A stretch of DNA of 64,000 nt, taken from contig NZ_CADFEJ010000025.1 of NCBI RefSeq assembly GCF_902833055.1, forward strand, positions 1-64,000, written 5' to 3'. Under the pieces are notes generated by a model. It saw nothing but the letters and a program-made list of their open reading frames with translations, did not search any database and had not been told where the DNA came from. The position numbers and the translations under genes are program-made. The stretch is from Burkholderia territorii. GTDB taxonomy: Bacteria > Pseudomonadota > Gammaproteobacteria > Burkholderiales > Burkholderiaceae. Below, piece by piece: positions 43,871 through 54,501 of this stretch; within the stretch, counting starts at the first letter, position 1, and each line of letters begins with the position of its first letter.

Positions 43871-43996
43871 GATGTCTCTCCGGCGGGGCCGGCAATCGGC
43901 AGATGCTTAAGCTTAGGCCGCGCGGCGATGACAAGGTGCGCTAAACGGTAACGGATCATTTCCGGGCCGCTACGGGATGTTGCGGCGCCGGATGTG

Positions 43997-44029
43997 AAAA
44001 ACGGCGCTTCCGCGTCGCGGAAACGCCGT
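43997..44029 (-). terminator. Rho-independent terminator of the glycine-zipper lipoprotein gene
   Basis: On the minus strand a GC-rich stem (ACGGCG.TTCCGCG pairing with CGCGGAA.CGCCGT, 44001-44029) is followed by five T residues (A run 43997-44001 on the plus strand). Confidence 0.78.
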
Positions 44030-44079
44030 CAGGCCGGCGCTTGCCGCGCGTCGCGCGGCAGCCGGGTAAGCCGGCCGGC

Positions 44080-44295
44080 TTATTTGCCGACCTGGTTGCC
44101 GATGATGCCGCCTGCTGCCGCACCGCCCAGCGTCGACAGCGCGTTGCCGCCGATCGCCGCGCCGGCGACGCCGCCGACACCGGCACCGATCGCGGTATCG
44201 CGCTGGCGTCGTGTCATCGAATCGCAGGCCGAGAGACTGGCCACCGTCGCGACGAGCAGCGCGCATACCCCAAAACGCCGAATCGAATGGTTCAT
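44080..44295 (-). CDS. Glycine-zipper lipoprotein (OsmB-like)
   Basis: 71 residues from ATG 44295 (AAGGA upstream). Signal peptide with lipobox SLSAC, then DSMTRRQRDTAIGAGVGGVAGAAIGGNALSTLGGAAAGGIIGNQVGK, a glycine zipper of the 2TM/YMGG type found in OsmB, SlyB and related outer-membrane lipoproteins. It probably associates with the outer membrane; OsmB-like genes are stress induced. A terminator follows. Confidence 0.82.
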   Translation of the reverse strand: MNHSIRRFGVCALLVATVASLSACDSMTRRQRDTAIGAGVGGVAGAAIGGNALSTLGGAAAGGIIGNQVGK

Positions 44296-44472
44296 GATCG
44301 TTGTCCTTGTGGTAGTGAACGGAGGTCGCGCGACCGCCTGACGGCCGCGCATGAATTCAATCTACGCGCGTTCCGAGCGGCGGTTGTAAGGACTTGTTAA
44401 GGCTCGGGCGGTTTCGTAATCAATTGTTTCGCTTGCGCCGGCGGGTACACCGCATGCGAGCGCGCAGCGCAG

Positions 44473-44497
44473 AAAAAAGCCCGCCTGATGGCGGGCT
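44473..44497 (-). terminator. Rho-independent terminator of thiC
   Basis: An 8-bp GC-rich stem (44478-44485 with 44490-44497, loop of four) is followed on the minus strand by six T residues. It is 60 bases after the thiC stop. Confidence 0.88.
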
Positions 44498-44556
44498 TCG
44501 TGCCGTGCTCCACGAAGCGAAGCGGCCCGTGCGGGCCGCCGCGTTCGCTTGCCGGC

Positions 44557-46725
<2,169 letters not shown>

Positions 46726-46729
46726 GCAG

Positions 46730-46999
46730 CGCACACGATACACTGGCTTCGCGGCGGTTTCAACCGGTGGCGGACCGGTGGCCGCGGTGCGCTTGCAGCA
46801 ATGCGGGGCGAGCGCCCGCCGCGCAAGCCGCGCTCAATTGCACCGCCGCGCGGCCCTGCGGCCCCGCTGACAATGACGGCGCGGTGCAGCAATGCAGCGG
46901 TTTCGACGGTCCCTGAAAAAAAATTCTCGAAACGACTGTCATATCCCGCGACGTCCTCCTTCTATTCGGCTCCTCAAACCCATGTTTCGGAGAGATGTC
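46730..46999. other. Intergenic region between thiC leader and the MXKDX gene
   Basis: Divergent promoters for the thiC leader and the gene at 47000 must lie here. I see nothing else: a GC-rich first half and an A-rich stretch near 46915-46925 just upstream of the leader of the second gene. No ECF-type promoter could be assigned with confidence. Confidence 0.4.
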
Positions 47000-47251
47000 A
47001 TGAAAAAAGTACTGATCGCAGCCTGTGTCGCCGGTTTCGCCATGGTCGCAACGGGTGCATATGCGCAGAACGACGCGATGTCGAAGGAGGGCTCATCGAT
47101 GTCGAAGGACGCAATGGGCCACGACGCGATGGCGAAGGACGGTGCGATGAAGAAAGACGCGATGAAGAAGCACGCGATGAAGAAGGACGCGATGTCGCAC
47201 GACGCGATGGGCAAGTCGACGTCGGGCGACAAGATGGCGCCGTCGAACTGA
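47000..47251 (+). CDS. mrpX: Periplasmic MXKDX pentapeptide-repeat protein, Met-rich (MrpX-like)
   Basis: 83 residues from ATG 47000 with GGAGAG before; an upstream ATG at 46982 adds six residues. Signal peptide ends at GAYAQN. The mature 60 residues are tandem MxKDA repeats (MSKDA, MGHDA, MKKDA, MSHDA), with ten methionines and no cysteine. This is the penta_MxKDx family. In Azospira such a Met-rich peptide (MrpX) scavenges hypochlorite by methionine oxidation and is repaired by periplasmic YedY1/YedZ1; the next two genes here encode a cytochrome b and a molybdoenzyme of that type, so the same role is likely. Confidence 0.82.
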   Translation: MKKVLIAACVAGFAMVATGAYAQNDAMSKEGSSMSKDAMGHDAMAKDGAMKKDAMKKHAMKKDAMSHDAMGKSTSGDKMAPSN

Positions 47252-47338
47252 CCCACGCGGTGGCGCGCGGCCCGCGCAGGCGGCACACGAGGCCGCGCGC
47301 GCGTCGCGCACCGCCGCTACGTTCCGGGAGTCTTCATC

Positions 47339-47971
47339 ATGCAAACCGTTCCCGCTGCCGGGCACGCGGCTGCCACGCCGCCCGCGCGCACGATTCATCC
47401 GCTGTGGGTGCGCGTGAGCCACTGGCTCAACGCGCTCGCGGCGATTCTGATGGCACTGTCCGGCTGGCGCATCTACGATGCGTCGCCGATCTATCCGCCG
47501 TTCACGTTCGCGCACGGCATCACGCTCGGCGGCTGGCTGGGCGGCGCGCTCCAATGGCATTTCGCGGCGATGTGGCTGCTGGTCGGCAACGGGCTGTTCT
47601 ACCTCGCGATGTCGATCGCGACGGGGCGCCTCGCGCGCAAGATGCTGCCTGTCTCGCCGGCATCGATATGGCGCGACGTGCGCGCGGCACTGGGCGGCCG
47701 GTTGTCGCACGACGACCTGAGCGTCTACAACGCGGTGCAGCGGGCCGCGTACCTGACCGCGATCGTCGATCTGATCGTGCTGGTGCTGTCGGGGCTCACG
47801 ATCTGGAAATCGGTGCAGTTTCCGCTGCTGCGCGAGCTGTTCGGCGGCTACGACAACGCGCGTGTCGTGCACTTCTGGGCGATGTCGCTGCTCGTTGCGT
47901 TTTTCGTCGTACACGTCGCGATGGCGCTGCTGGTGCCGCGCTCGCTGCTCGCGATGCTGCGCGGCCGCTGA
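47339..47971 (+). CDS. Cytochrome b561-type membrane subunit (YedZ1-like)
   Basis: 210 residues, ATG 47339. Four membrane helices with histidines suited to two b haems: HPLWVRVSHWLNALAAILMALSGWRIYD, WHFAAMWLLVGNGLFYLAMS, AAYLTAIVDLIVLVLSGLTIW and ARVVHFWAMSLLVAFFVVHVAMALLV. This is the Ni/Fe-hydrogenase/thiosulphate reductase type of cytochrome b, not the MsrQ fold. It probably passes electrons from the quinol pool to the molybdoenzyme encoded 29 bases downstream. Part of the MXKDX module. Confidence 0.85.
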   Translation: MQTVPAAGHAAATPPARTIHPLWVRVSHWLNALAAILMALSGWRIYDASPIYPPFTFAHGITLGGWLGGALQWHFAAMWLLVGNGLFYLAMSIATGRLARKMLPVSPASIWRDVRAALGGRLSHDDLSVYNAVQRAAYLTAIVDLIVLVLSGLTIWKSVQFPLLRELFGGYDNARVVHFWAMSLLVAFFVVHVAMALLVPRSLLAMLRGR

Positions 47972-48000
47972 CCCGCATGCCGCGGGCGAAGGAATTCATC

Positions 48001-48789
48001 ATGTCGGAATCCGGAAACAACCGTGGTCGGCCGGGCTGGACGCTCGACCGCAAGTCGCTCGAGCTCGACGTGCGCCGCGAACTCGAGATGCCGTCGCGGC
48101 GCCTGTTCAACCGGCGCGTGCTGACGCTCGGCGGCCTGACGATGCTGACCGGCTGCACGCTGCAGGACGACGCGTCGGTCAACGCATTCCTCGAGAAGGT
48201 GTCGCGCATGAACGATCGCGTGCAGGCGTGGCTGTTCAGCGGCGAGCGGCTCGCGCCGACCTATACGGAGGCCGACATCACGCGGCCGTTCCCGTTCAAC
48301 GCGTATTACGGCATCGACGACGTGCCGCACGTCGACGCATCGACGTACCGGCTCGTGCTGTCTGGCCGGGTGACGGGCAAGCGAGTGTGGACGCTCGACG
48401 AGCTGTATGCGCTGCCGCACGCGGAGCAGATCACGCGGCACATCTGCGTGGAAGGGTGGAGCGCGATCGGCCGCTGGGGCGGCACGCCGTTCGGCGCGTT
48501 CCTGGCGCGCGTCGGCGCCGATACGCATGCGAAATACGTCGGCTTCAAATGCGCGGACGATTACTACGAGAGCATCGACATGCCGACCGCGCTGCATCCG
48601 CAAACGCTGCTCGCATTCGACTACGACGGCCGCCGCCTGCCGCCGGAGTTCGGCTTTCCGATGAAGCTGCGGATGCCGACCAAGCTCGGCTACAAGAATC
48701 CGAAGCACATCATGGAAATCTTCGTGACCGATACCTTTCCGGGCGGCTACTGGGTCGATCAGGGATACAACTGGTTCGGCGGATCGTGA
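48001..48789 (+). CDS. Molybdopterin-dependent oxidoreductase (YedY/SuoX family, YedY1-like)
   Basis: 262 residues from ATG 48001 (GAAGGAA upstream). Opens with a cytosolic stretch, then PSRRLFNRRVLTLGGLTMLTGC, a twin-arginine signal with a lipobox-like end. The sulphite-oxidase fold shows WTLDELYALPHAEQITRHICVEGWSAIGRWGG, in which the cysteine in HICVEGW is the molybdenum ligand, and KNPKHIMEIFVTDTFPGGYW. YedY-type enzymes reduce methionine sulphoxide on periplasmic proteins. The two upstream genes encode a Met-rich protein and a b-type cytochrome, so electron donor, enzyme and substrate appear together. Confidence 0.88.
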   Translation: MSESGNNRGRPGWTLDRKSLELDVRRELEMPSRRLFNRRVLTLGGLTMLTGCTLQDDASVNAFLEKVSRMNDRVQAWLFSGERLAPTYTEADITRPFPFNAYYGIDDVPHVDASTYRLVLSGRVTGKRVWTLDELYALPHAEQITRHICVEGWSAIGRWGGTPFGAFLARVGADTHAKYVGFKCADDYYESIDMPTALHPQTLLAFDYDGRRLPPEFGFPMKLRMPTKLGYKNPKHIMEIFVTDTFPGGYWVDQGYNWFGGS

Positions 48790-48830
48790 GCGGCGGGGTG
48801 CGCCCGCGCCCGCCGTGCTTCACGGCTGCG

Positions 48831-49112
48831 TCACGCGGATTCGCTTACCTGCAGATCGACGCGCAGGCCGACCGCCGCCGCCATGTTCACGAGCGCGTCG
48901 AGCCCGAACAGATTGATCTTGCCGCGCAGCAGATCGGACACGCGCGGCTGCGTGACGCCCAGCCGCTTCGCGGCCTCGGCCTGGCTGAGTTCGAGCTGTG
49001 CGATGCGCTGCTTGAGCGCGATCATCAGCGCGGAGCGCAGCTTCATGTTCTCGGCCTCGGCCGGCTGGCTCTCGATGGCGTCCCAGACATTCGTATAGCG
49101 TTCGTTACTCAT
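48831..49112 (-). CDS. HigA-like antitoxin, XRE family
   Basis: 93 residues, ATG 49112 overlapping the end of the toxin gene by four bases (ATGA). A Cro/C1-type helix-turn-helix is visible at residues about 40-75 (LKQRIAQLELSQAEAAKRLGVTQPRVSDLLRGKI), then NLFGLDALVNMAAAVGLRVDL. This is the XRE-type antitoxin that follows Gp49/HigB-type toxins. It should neutralise the toxin and repress the operon with it. It reads on the minus strand, toxin first, antitoxin second, the HigBA order. Confidence 0.88.
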   Translation of the reverse strand: MSNERYTNVWDAIESQPAEAENMKLRSALMIALKQRIAQLELSQAEAAKRLGVTQPRVSDLLRGKINLFGLDALVNMAAAVGLRVDLQVSESA

Positions 49113-49429
49113 CGTTTCCTCTCGATCGCCAGCGCGCGATAGCGCCGGGTGGCCAGTTCGATATCGGTCTTGCAGGGGCGCGCCGATTGCTTGCGAAAGC
49201 AGTGCAGCACGTAGATCGCGTCGACGAAGGTCGCGACGTAGATGATCCGGAATGCGCCGCTCGCATCGCGCAAGCGAATTTCCCGCACGCCGGCACCGAT
49301 GGTGCGCATCGGCTTCCAGTCGTCAGGTGCCAGGCCACGCTGCACCTGGTCGATCTGGTGACCGGCTTCGCGGCGCGCGGGCATCGGAAAGCCGCGCAGC
49401 GCGTCCAGTGCGCTGCCGACGAAGACCAC
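49109..49429 (-). CDS. HigB/Gp49-like toxin, RelE superfamily
   Basis: About 106 residues from a GTG at 49429; the exact start is uncertain because an open frame reaches 49561 and the best -10 (TATAAT at 49454-49459) lies only about 25 bases upstream. Conserved phage-derived Gp49 features: PVVFVGSALDALRGFPMPARREAGHQIDQVQRG, DWKPMRTIGAGVREIRLRDASGAFRIIYVA and HCFRKQSARPCKTDIELA. Such toxins are mRNA interferases acting at the ribosome. The antitoxin follows with translational overlap. Confidence 0.85.
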   Translation of the reverse strand: MVFVGSALDALRGFPMPARREAGHQIDQVQRGLAPDDWKPMRTIGAGVREIRLRDASGAFRIIYVATFVDAIYVLHCFRKQSARPCKTDIELATRRYRALAIERKR

Positions 49430-49453
49430 CGGCTTCGGCGGAAGGATGGTGGG

Positions 49454-49472
49454 ATTATACAAAATTTTGTAT
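49454..49472 (-). promoter_or_regulatory. Toxin-antitoxin promoter and perfect palindromic operator
   Basis: ATACAAAATTTTGTAT (49457-49472) is a perfect 16-base palindrome, overlapping a consensus -10 TATAAT on the minus strand (49459-49454). Autorepression by the antitoxin at this site is the natural reading. I could not find a good -35 at 16-18 bases spacing. Confidence 0.65.
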
Positions 49473-49952
49473 GCGCAGTGCGCGGGTTGAACGAATGAAA
49501 TGTCCGCCCGGACGGGCAGGCCGACCGTCACCATAAGCGCGAAGCAACGCTCGCAGCGCATGACTGGCCGTCAGGCCGATGGATCGATCGCGATGGGCGC
49601 GGAAGGACCGCCGGTGATGTCCGCGGCGCCCGCGCTGCGCGTGTCCGGCCCTGATCGCGTTGGTCCGGATCCCGAAAAATGTCGCGCCGAAACGTCAGTC
49701 GATATCCTTTCAGACAGGTCTGGCGATGCTTTCGAATCCTTGATGCCATAATGCCGAGCGTGCGCGGCCAAAGCGGTCCGCGCACGTTTTTCGACCCTCT
49801 GCCGCCGCTTGCCGGTTCTCTTCGTCGCCGTTCGCACTGCCATGTCGTTCCGCACGTTCGTCTCCGCCTTCCTCGTCCCGTCAGGGGCGTTTGCCGGCAT
49901 CGCCGGCGTCTTGCAGCGGGGCACGCGGCACGCCGTGCAGGCGGGCTGAACG
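49473..49952. other. Intergenic region with a possible short leader ORF
   Basis: 480 bases between the toxin promoter and the EamA gene. A 35-codon open frame (ATG 49842 to TGA 49949, MSFRTFVSAFLVPSGAFAGIAG...) ends three bases before the EamA start and could be a leader peptide, but it has no clear ribosome site. Nothing else can be named. Confidence 0.35.
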
Positions 49953-51140
49953 ATGACACCGCTCGATCGCCTTCTCGATTTCCTCGCCCGCCTGCCGATC
50001 CGGATCCGCCTGCCGCAAAGCCGCGGCGGCCGTGTCGCACTGGCCCTGGTATTCATCTATTTCGTCTGGGGTTCGACCTACAGCGGCCTGCATTTCGCGC
50101 TGCAGTCGTTCCCGCCGTTGCTGCTGTCCGGGCTGCGCAACCTGCTCGGCGGGATCGGCCTGTTCATCTTCGCGCTGCGTCGCAAGCCCGAATGGCCGAC
50201 GCTGCTGGAAATCCGCAACTCGGCGATCGTCGGCACGATGCTGGTTGCGCTTTCGTCCGGCACGATCGCGCTCGGGATGCGCACGGTCAGCAGCGGCTCG
50301 GCCGCCGTGATGGTCGCGACGGTGCCGCTGTTCGCGACCGTGATCGCGGCGGTCGCCGGGCGTCCGGTGACGAAGGGCGAGTGGGCGGCCGTCGCGCTCG
50401 GGATGGTCGGTATCGTCGTGCTGAATTCGGGTGGCGCGGCCGCCGCGAACTCGGCGCTCGGCACGATCTGCGTGCTTGCCGGCGCGCTGTTCTGGGCTGG
50501 CGGCGCGCATCTCGCGACGCGGCTCAAGCTGCCGTCCGACCTGTTCCTGTCGACGTCGCTGCAGATCGGCCTCGGCGGGCTGATGTCCACGATGGCCGCG
50601 TGGCTGATGGGCGAGCGCATCGAGCAGGTCGCGGTCGGTCCGGTGTTCGCGTTCCTGTACCTGATGGTGTTCTGCACGATGGCCGCGTATGTCGCCTACG
50701 GCTACCTGATTCGCCATACGAGCCCGATCATCGCGAGCAGCTGCATGTACGTGAACCCGATCGTCGCGGTCGCGCTCGGCGCGCTGATGCTGGGCGAGCC
50801 CGTGACGACGGCGACCGTGATCGCGACGATCGCGATCCTCGGCAGTGTCGGGCTGTCGTTCGTGTTCGATCCGGCGCGCCGGCCCGCGGCGCGCGCGGCC
50901 GCCGATGCGTCATCGGTTGCGGCAACCGTGGCCGTCGAATCATCAACGGTTGCGGCGGCGGCACCGGCACCGGAACAGGCCGCGACGCCGGACGCGGCGC
51001 CGATCCTAACGCCTTCCGCGGTGCCGCTTGCGGTGCCGGCACCGGGCGCCGTCGTGGATCCGGCGGCCGTCATGGATCCCGCGCCGGCATTCACGCTTCC
51101 GCCCGCCGACGAACCGGCCGCGTCTCGCGCCGACGCGTGA
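49953..51140 (+). CDS. EamA/DMT-superfamily exporter with long Ala/Pro-rich tail
   Basis: 395 residues from ATG 49953. Ten helices in two EamA repeats: ALALVFIYFVWGSTYSGLHFALQSFPPLLLSGLRNLLGG begins the first and SPIIASSCMYVNPIVAVALGALMLGEPV the second. YVNPIVAVALG is the family signature. After about residue 300 a tail of 90 Ala/Pro/Val residues follows, absent in most relatives and presumably cytoplasmic and disordered. Substrate unknown. Confidence 0.86.
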   Translation: MTPLDRLLDFLARLPIRIRLPQSRGGRVALALVFIYFVWGSTYSGLHFALQSFPPLLLSGLRNLLGGIGLFIFALRRKPEWPTLLEIRNSAIVGTMLVALSSGTIALGMRTVSSGSAAVMVATVPLFATVIAAVAGRPVTKGEWAAVALGMVGIVVLNSGGAAAANSALGTICVLAGALFWAGGAHLATRLKLPSDLFLSTSLQIGLGGLMSTMAAWLMGERIEQVAVGPVFAFLYLMVFCTMAAYVAYGYLIRHTSPIIASSCMYVNPIVAVALGALMLGEPVTTATVIATIAILGSVGLSFVFDPARRPAARAAADASSVAATVAVESSTVAAAAPAPEQAATPDAAPILTPSAVPLAVPAPGAVVDPAAVMDPAPAFTLPPADEPAASRADA

Positions 51141-51159
51141 TGCCCGCGAGGGCCGGCGT

Positions 51160-52359
51160 TCAGCCGTGCCGTGCGCCGCGGTGGTGGAACCAGCCGGCGA
51201 GCGCGGTAAACAGCAGGCCCGCCGCGCACATGCCGAGCCAGCCGAACGCGTGCCACGCGGCGACGCCGGCCGACGAGCCGAGCGCGCCGCCGATGAAGTA
51301 GCACACCATGTAGACGGTGTTCACGCGGCTGCGTGCTTCGGGCTTCAACGCGTAGATGCGCGACTGGTTCGAGATCTGCGCGGCCTGCACGCCGACGTCC
51401 AGCACGATCACGCCGATCACGAGCCCGACGAGGCTCGTCCCCGACAGTGCGAAAATCACGAACGACACCGCGAGCAGCCCGATCGCGAGCGAGATGATCG
51501 CGATCGGGCCGCGCTTGTCCGCGAAACGGCCCGCGTATGGCGCTGCCAGCGCACCGGCCGCGCCGACGATCCCGAAGAGCCCCGCGGCCTGCGGGCCGAG
51601 GTGGAACGGCGCGCCGGCAAGCAGCAGCGTAAGCACCGGCCAGAACGCGCTGAACGCGGCGAAGAGCGCGGCGCCCGTCAGCGATGCCTCGCGCAGCCCG
51701 CGCAGTTCGACCGCGAGGTGCCACATCGAGCCGAGCAGCTTGCCGTACGACAGCGTCGACGTCGGCGAGCTGCGCGGCAGCCGCAGCACGATCACCGCGG
51801 CCAGTGCGACGAGCGCCGCGACCGAGGCACCGAACACCGCCCGCCAGCCGAAATATTCGGCGACGAAGCCGGCCGCCGTGCGCGCCAGCAGGATGCCGAG
51901 CAGCAGGCCGCTCATCACGGTACCGACCGCATGCCCGCGCTCGGCCGGCGGCGCGATTTCGGCCGCGAACGGCACTGCCTGTTGCGCGATCGTCGCGAGC
52001 ACGCCGATCGCGAGGCTCGCGCCGGCGAGTACGGCCAGCGACGGCGCCGTCGCGGCCACGATCAGCGCGAGCGACAGGCCCGCAATCTGCATCAGGATCA
52101 GCCCGCGACGATCGAAACGGTCGCCCAGCGGCGCGAGCAGGAACATGCCGGCCGCATAGCCGAGCTGCGTCGCGGTCGGCACCGCGCCGATCCATGACGC
52201 GCCGTCGGGAAAGGCCGAGCGGAAGCTGTCGAGCAGCGGCTGGTTGTAATAGATGTTCGCGACCGACACGCCCGCGATCGTCGCGAGCAGCAACAGCAGG
52301 CTGCGCGAGTAGTGGGGCGAGGCGGCGTCGGTCGGACGGTCGGTGGAGGCGGCGGACAT
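51160..52359 (-). CDS. MFS exporter (YgaY/NepI-type sugar or drug efflux)
   Basis: 399 residues from ATG 52359; the frame extends upstream without homology. Twelve helices. SLLLLLATIAGVSVANIYYNQPLLDSFRSAFPDG is the start of the DHA1-like subgroup, with the A motif after helix 2 (GDRFDRRGLILMQIAGL). The second half repeats the pattern (GRFADKRGPIAIISLAIGL). The central GVLATIAQQAVPFAAEIAPPAERGHAVG is typical of the YgaY group. It is convergent with the EamA gene. Substrate unknown. Confidence 0.87.
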   Translation of the reverse strand: MSAASTDRPTDAASPHYSRSLLLLLATIAGVSVANIYYNQPLLDSFRSAFPDGASWIGAVPTATQLGYAAGMFLLAPLGDRFDRRGLILMQIAGLSLALIVAATAPSLAVLAGASLAIGVLATIAQQAVPFAAEIAPPAERGHAVGTVMSGLLLGILLARTAAGFVAEYFGWRAVFGASVAALVALAAVIVLRLPRSSPTSTLSYGKLLGSMWHLAVELRGLREASLTGAALFAAFSAFWPVLTLLLAGAPFHLGPQAAGLFGIVGAAGALAAPYAGRFADKRGPIAIISLAIGLLAVSFVIFALSGTSLVGLVIGVIVLDVGVQAAQISNQSRIYALKPEARSRVNTVYMVCYFIGGALGSSAGVAAWHAFGWLGMCAAGLLFTALAGWFHHRGARHG

Positions 52360-52582
52360 GGCGGCAATGGAACGGAGTTGGGCGGGCGGCCCTGCATCGG
52401 TTGCGCAGGCGCCGGGTGCCGATCGAGGGTGCCGATCATACCGGAGCACGGCGAATCCTGCCGGCCGGGCCGCCACGACCGGGCAGCAGGGCCGCGCGCC
52501 GCGGGCCGCCGATCCGCCGCCATCCAACGGTCTGCAGCGGCGACCGCCCGCACCCGCCCGTCATCGCGCGCGACGCGCGCGT

Positions 52583-53407
52583 TTAGTCCACCAGTTCGCC
52601 GCTCGGTTCATAGAACGGATAAGGCCCGTCGCCTTCGTCCACGTACACGTGATGGGACACCACGCCCGCTTCCGGCGTATGGACGTGCATCGCGAACGCC
52701 GGCGGCTCGAGCCGGAACGCGGAAGGCGCGTCCGGCCGCAAGTCGAACGCGACCTGGTGCGCGGGCGCCGGCACGGCCGACGCAAGCGTGCCGCCGAAGC
52801 GCGTGAACATCGTCCGGTGCACGTGGCCGCACAGCACGCGTTCGATATTCGGATGGCCGCGCAGCAGCGCATCGAGTTTCGCGGCGGCGGCGGGCGCGAG
52901 GCGCAGCGCGTCCATGTGTCCGATTCCGGATGCGAACGGCGGATGGTGCAGCGCGACGATCACGGGCCGGTCGCGCGCGGCGTCGAGCTGCGCGGCGAGC
53001 CACGCGAGTCGCGCGTCGCACAGATCGCCGTGGCTCGCGCCGGGCACCTGCGAATCGAGCGCGAGCACGCGCACGGCGCCGACGTCGAGTGCGTACTGCA
53101 CGAATTCGCCGTCCTGCAATTCGGCGCGATCGGCGAACGCGCGGCGCAGCCCCGCACGATCGTCGTGGTTGCCGACCATCAGGTAATACGGAATCTCGAG
53201 CGGCGCGAGCAGGTCGCGCAAATGGCGGTATTCGTCGTCGTGACCGAAGTCGGTCAGGTCGCCCGTGACGAGCACCGCGTCGGGGCGCGGCACCAGCGCG
53301 TTCAGCTTCGCGATGCAGCGCGCGAGCGCGGCCGCGGTGTCGACGCGCCGGTACGCGAGCTGGCCCGGACGCTTGATGTGAAGATCGCTGATTTGAGCAA
53401 GCAGCAT
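52583..53407 (-). CDS. GpdQ-like class III phosphodiesterase
   Basis: 274 residues from ATG 53407 (GAGGAAC upstream); a longer frame is spurious. Calcineurin-like metallophosphoesterase: QISDLHI (Asp, His), VTGDLTDFGH, VGNHDDR, LHHPPF and GHVHRTM give the two-metal site. The arrangement and the opening MLLAQISDLHIKRPGQLAYRRVD closely follow GpdQ glycerophosphodiesterases and the CpdA group. It is the last gene of an ABC import operon (38 bases after the ATPase gene), so it may hydrolyse the imported phosphodiester in the cytoplasm. Confidence 0.86.
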   Translation of the reverse strand: MLLAQISDLHIKRPGQLAYRRVDTAAALARCIAKLNALVPRPDAVLVTGDLTDFGHDDEYRHLRDLLAPLEIPYYLMVGNHDDRAGLRRAFADRAELQDGEFVQYALDVGAVRVLALDSQVPGASHGDLCDARLAWLAAQLDAARDRPVIVALHHPPFASGIGHMDALRLAPAAAAKLDALLRGHPNIERVLCGHVHRTMFTRFGGTLASAVPAPAHQVAFDLRPDAPSAFRLEPPAFAMHVHTPEAGVVSHHVYVDEGDGPYPFYEPSGELVD

Positions 53408-53445
53408 CGTTGTTCCTCGGAATATCTGATTATCGTGGGGCGTTG

Positions 53446-54477
53446 TCACGCGGCGAGTGCGATCAGGCCTTCCGCCGCGATCGCGAGCCCGACCGCCGTG
53501 CCGCGTGCGAGCTCGATGCGTCCCGGCACGTCGATCACGAGCGCGTCGGGCGCGGCGTGCTCGATCGTGAGCCGCGTGCGCTCGCCGAGGAATGCGCACG
53601 CGCCGATCGCGCCGCGCAGCGGCGCATGCGCGGGATCGGCGAGCTGTGCATCCTCCGGGCGGAAGAACCACTCGTCGGCGGCGTGCGGCGTGACGATCGA
53701 GCCTCCCGTCGTCACGAGCGCGCCATCGCGCCATTGTCCCGCAAGCCGGTTCAGCGTGCCGATGAACTGCGCGACCGTGCGGTTCGCCGGCCGGTAATAG
53801 ATGTCGCGCGGCGTGCCGATCTGCTCGATGCGGCCCGCACCCATCACGACGATCCGGTCGCCGAGCTCCATCGCCTCGGCCTGGTCGTGCGTGACGTAGA
53901 CGGTCGTCACGCCGAGCTCGCGCAGCAGCGCATTCATGTCGCGACGCAGCACGTCGCGCAGCTTCGCATCGAGCGCGGTCAACGGCTCGTCGAGCAGCAG
54001 CACGCGCGGGCGCACCGCGAGCGCGCGCGCGAGCGCGACACGCTGGCGCTGGCCGCCCGACAGCTGATCGACCGGCTTGTCCGCATGCGCGTCGAGCCGC
54101 ATCATCGCGAGCAATTCGTCGACGCGCGCGCGCAGCGCGCGCGGCTCCGTCTTGCGGATCTTCAGCCCGTAGCCGACGTTGCCGCGCACCGTCAGGTTCG
54201 GGAACAGCGCGTAGTTCTGGAACACCATGCCGACCTGGCGGCGCTCGATCGGCAGCGCGGTCACGTCGTCGCCGCCGAACAGGATCGTGCCGCCGGCGTC
54301 CGGCGTGTCGAGGCCGGCGATCAGGCGCAGCGTCGTCGTCTTGCCGCAGCCCGACGGGCCGAGCAGCACGAGCGTCTCGCCCGCGCCGATCGACAGGTCG
54401 AGCGGCTCGAGCACGCGCGTGCCGCGGAACGTCTTCGCGCAGCGGGTCAGGGTGATGGAAGTGGATTCGAGTTTCAT
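53446..54477 (-). CDS. ABC importer ATP-binding protein with TOBE domain
   Basis: 343 residues, ATG 54477. Walker A GPSGCGKTTTLRLIAG, Q-loop FQNYALFPNLTV, signature LSGGQRQRVALARAL, Walker B LLLDEPLTALDAKLR and VYVTHDQAEAME are intact. The C-terminal TOBE-like part (residues about 235-340, SIVTPHAADEWFFRPEDAQL) is present, as in PotA/UgpC/PhnT-type ATPases. It energises the two permeases encoded upstream. Gene order: LacI regulator, binding protein, permease, permease, ATPase, phosphodiesterase. Confidence 0.9.
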   Translation of the reverse strand: MKLESTSITLTRCAKTFRGTRVLEPLDLSIGAGETLVLLGPSGCGKTTTLRLIAGLDTPDAGGTILFGGDDVTALPIERRQVGMVFQNYALFPNLTVRGNVGYGLKIRKTEPRALRARVDELLAMMRLDAHADKPVDQLSGGQRQRVALARALAVRPRVLLLDEPLTALDAKLRDVLRRDMNALLRELGVTTVYVTHDQAEAMELGDRIVVMGAGRIEQIGTPRDIYYRPANRTVAQFIGTLNRLAGQWRDGALVTTGGSIVTPHAADEWFFRPEDAQLADPAHAPLRGAIGACAFLGERTRLTIEHAAPDALVIDVPGRIELARGTAVGLAIAAEGLIALAA

Positions 54478-54501
54478 GGGAGCGGGAAGGTCAACGCAGG
54501 G

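Noticed and set aside
47063-47240. Considered a tandem DNA repeat or CRISPR-like array in the MXKDX gene.
   Set aside because: The repeat is at protein level (MxKDA) within one coding frame; DNA units vary and there are no spacers.
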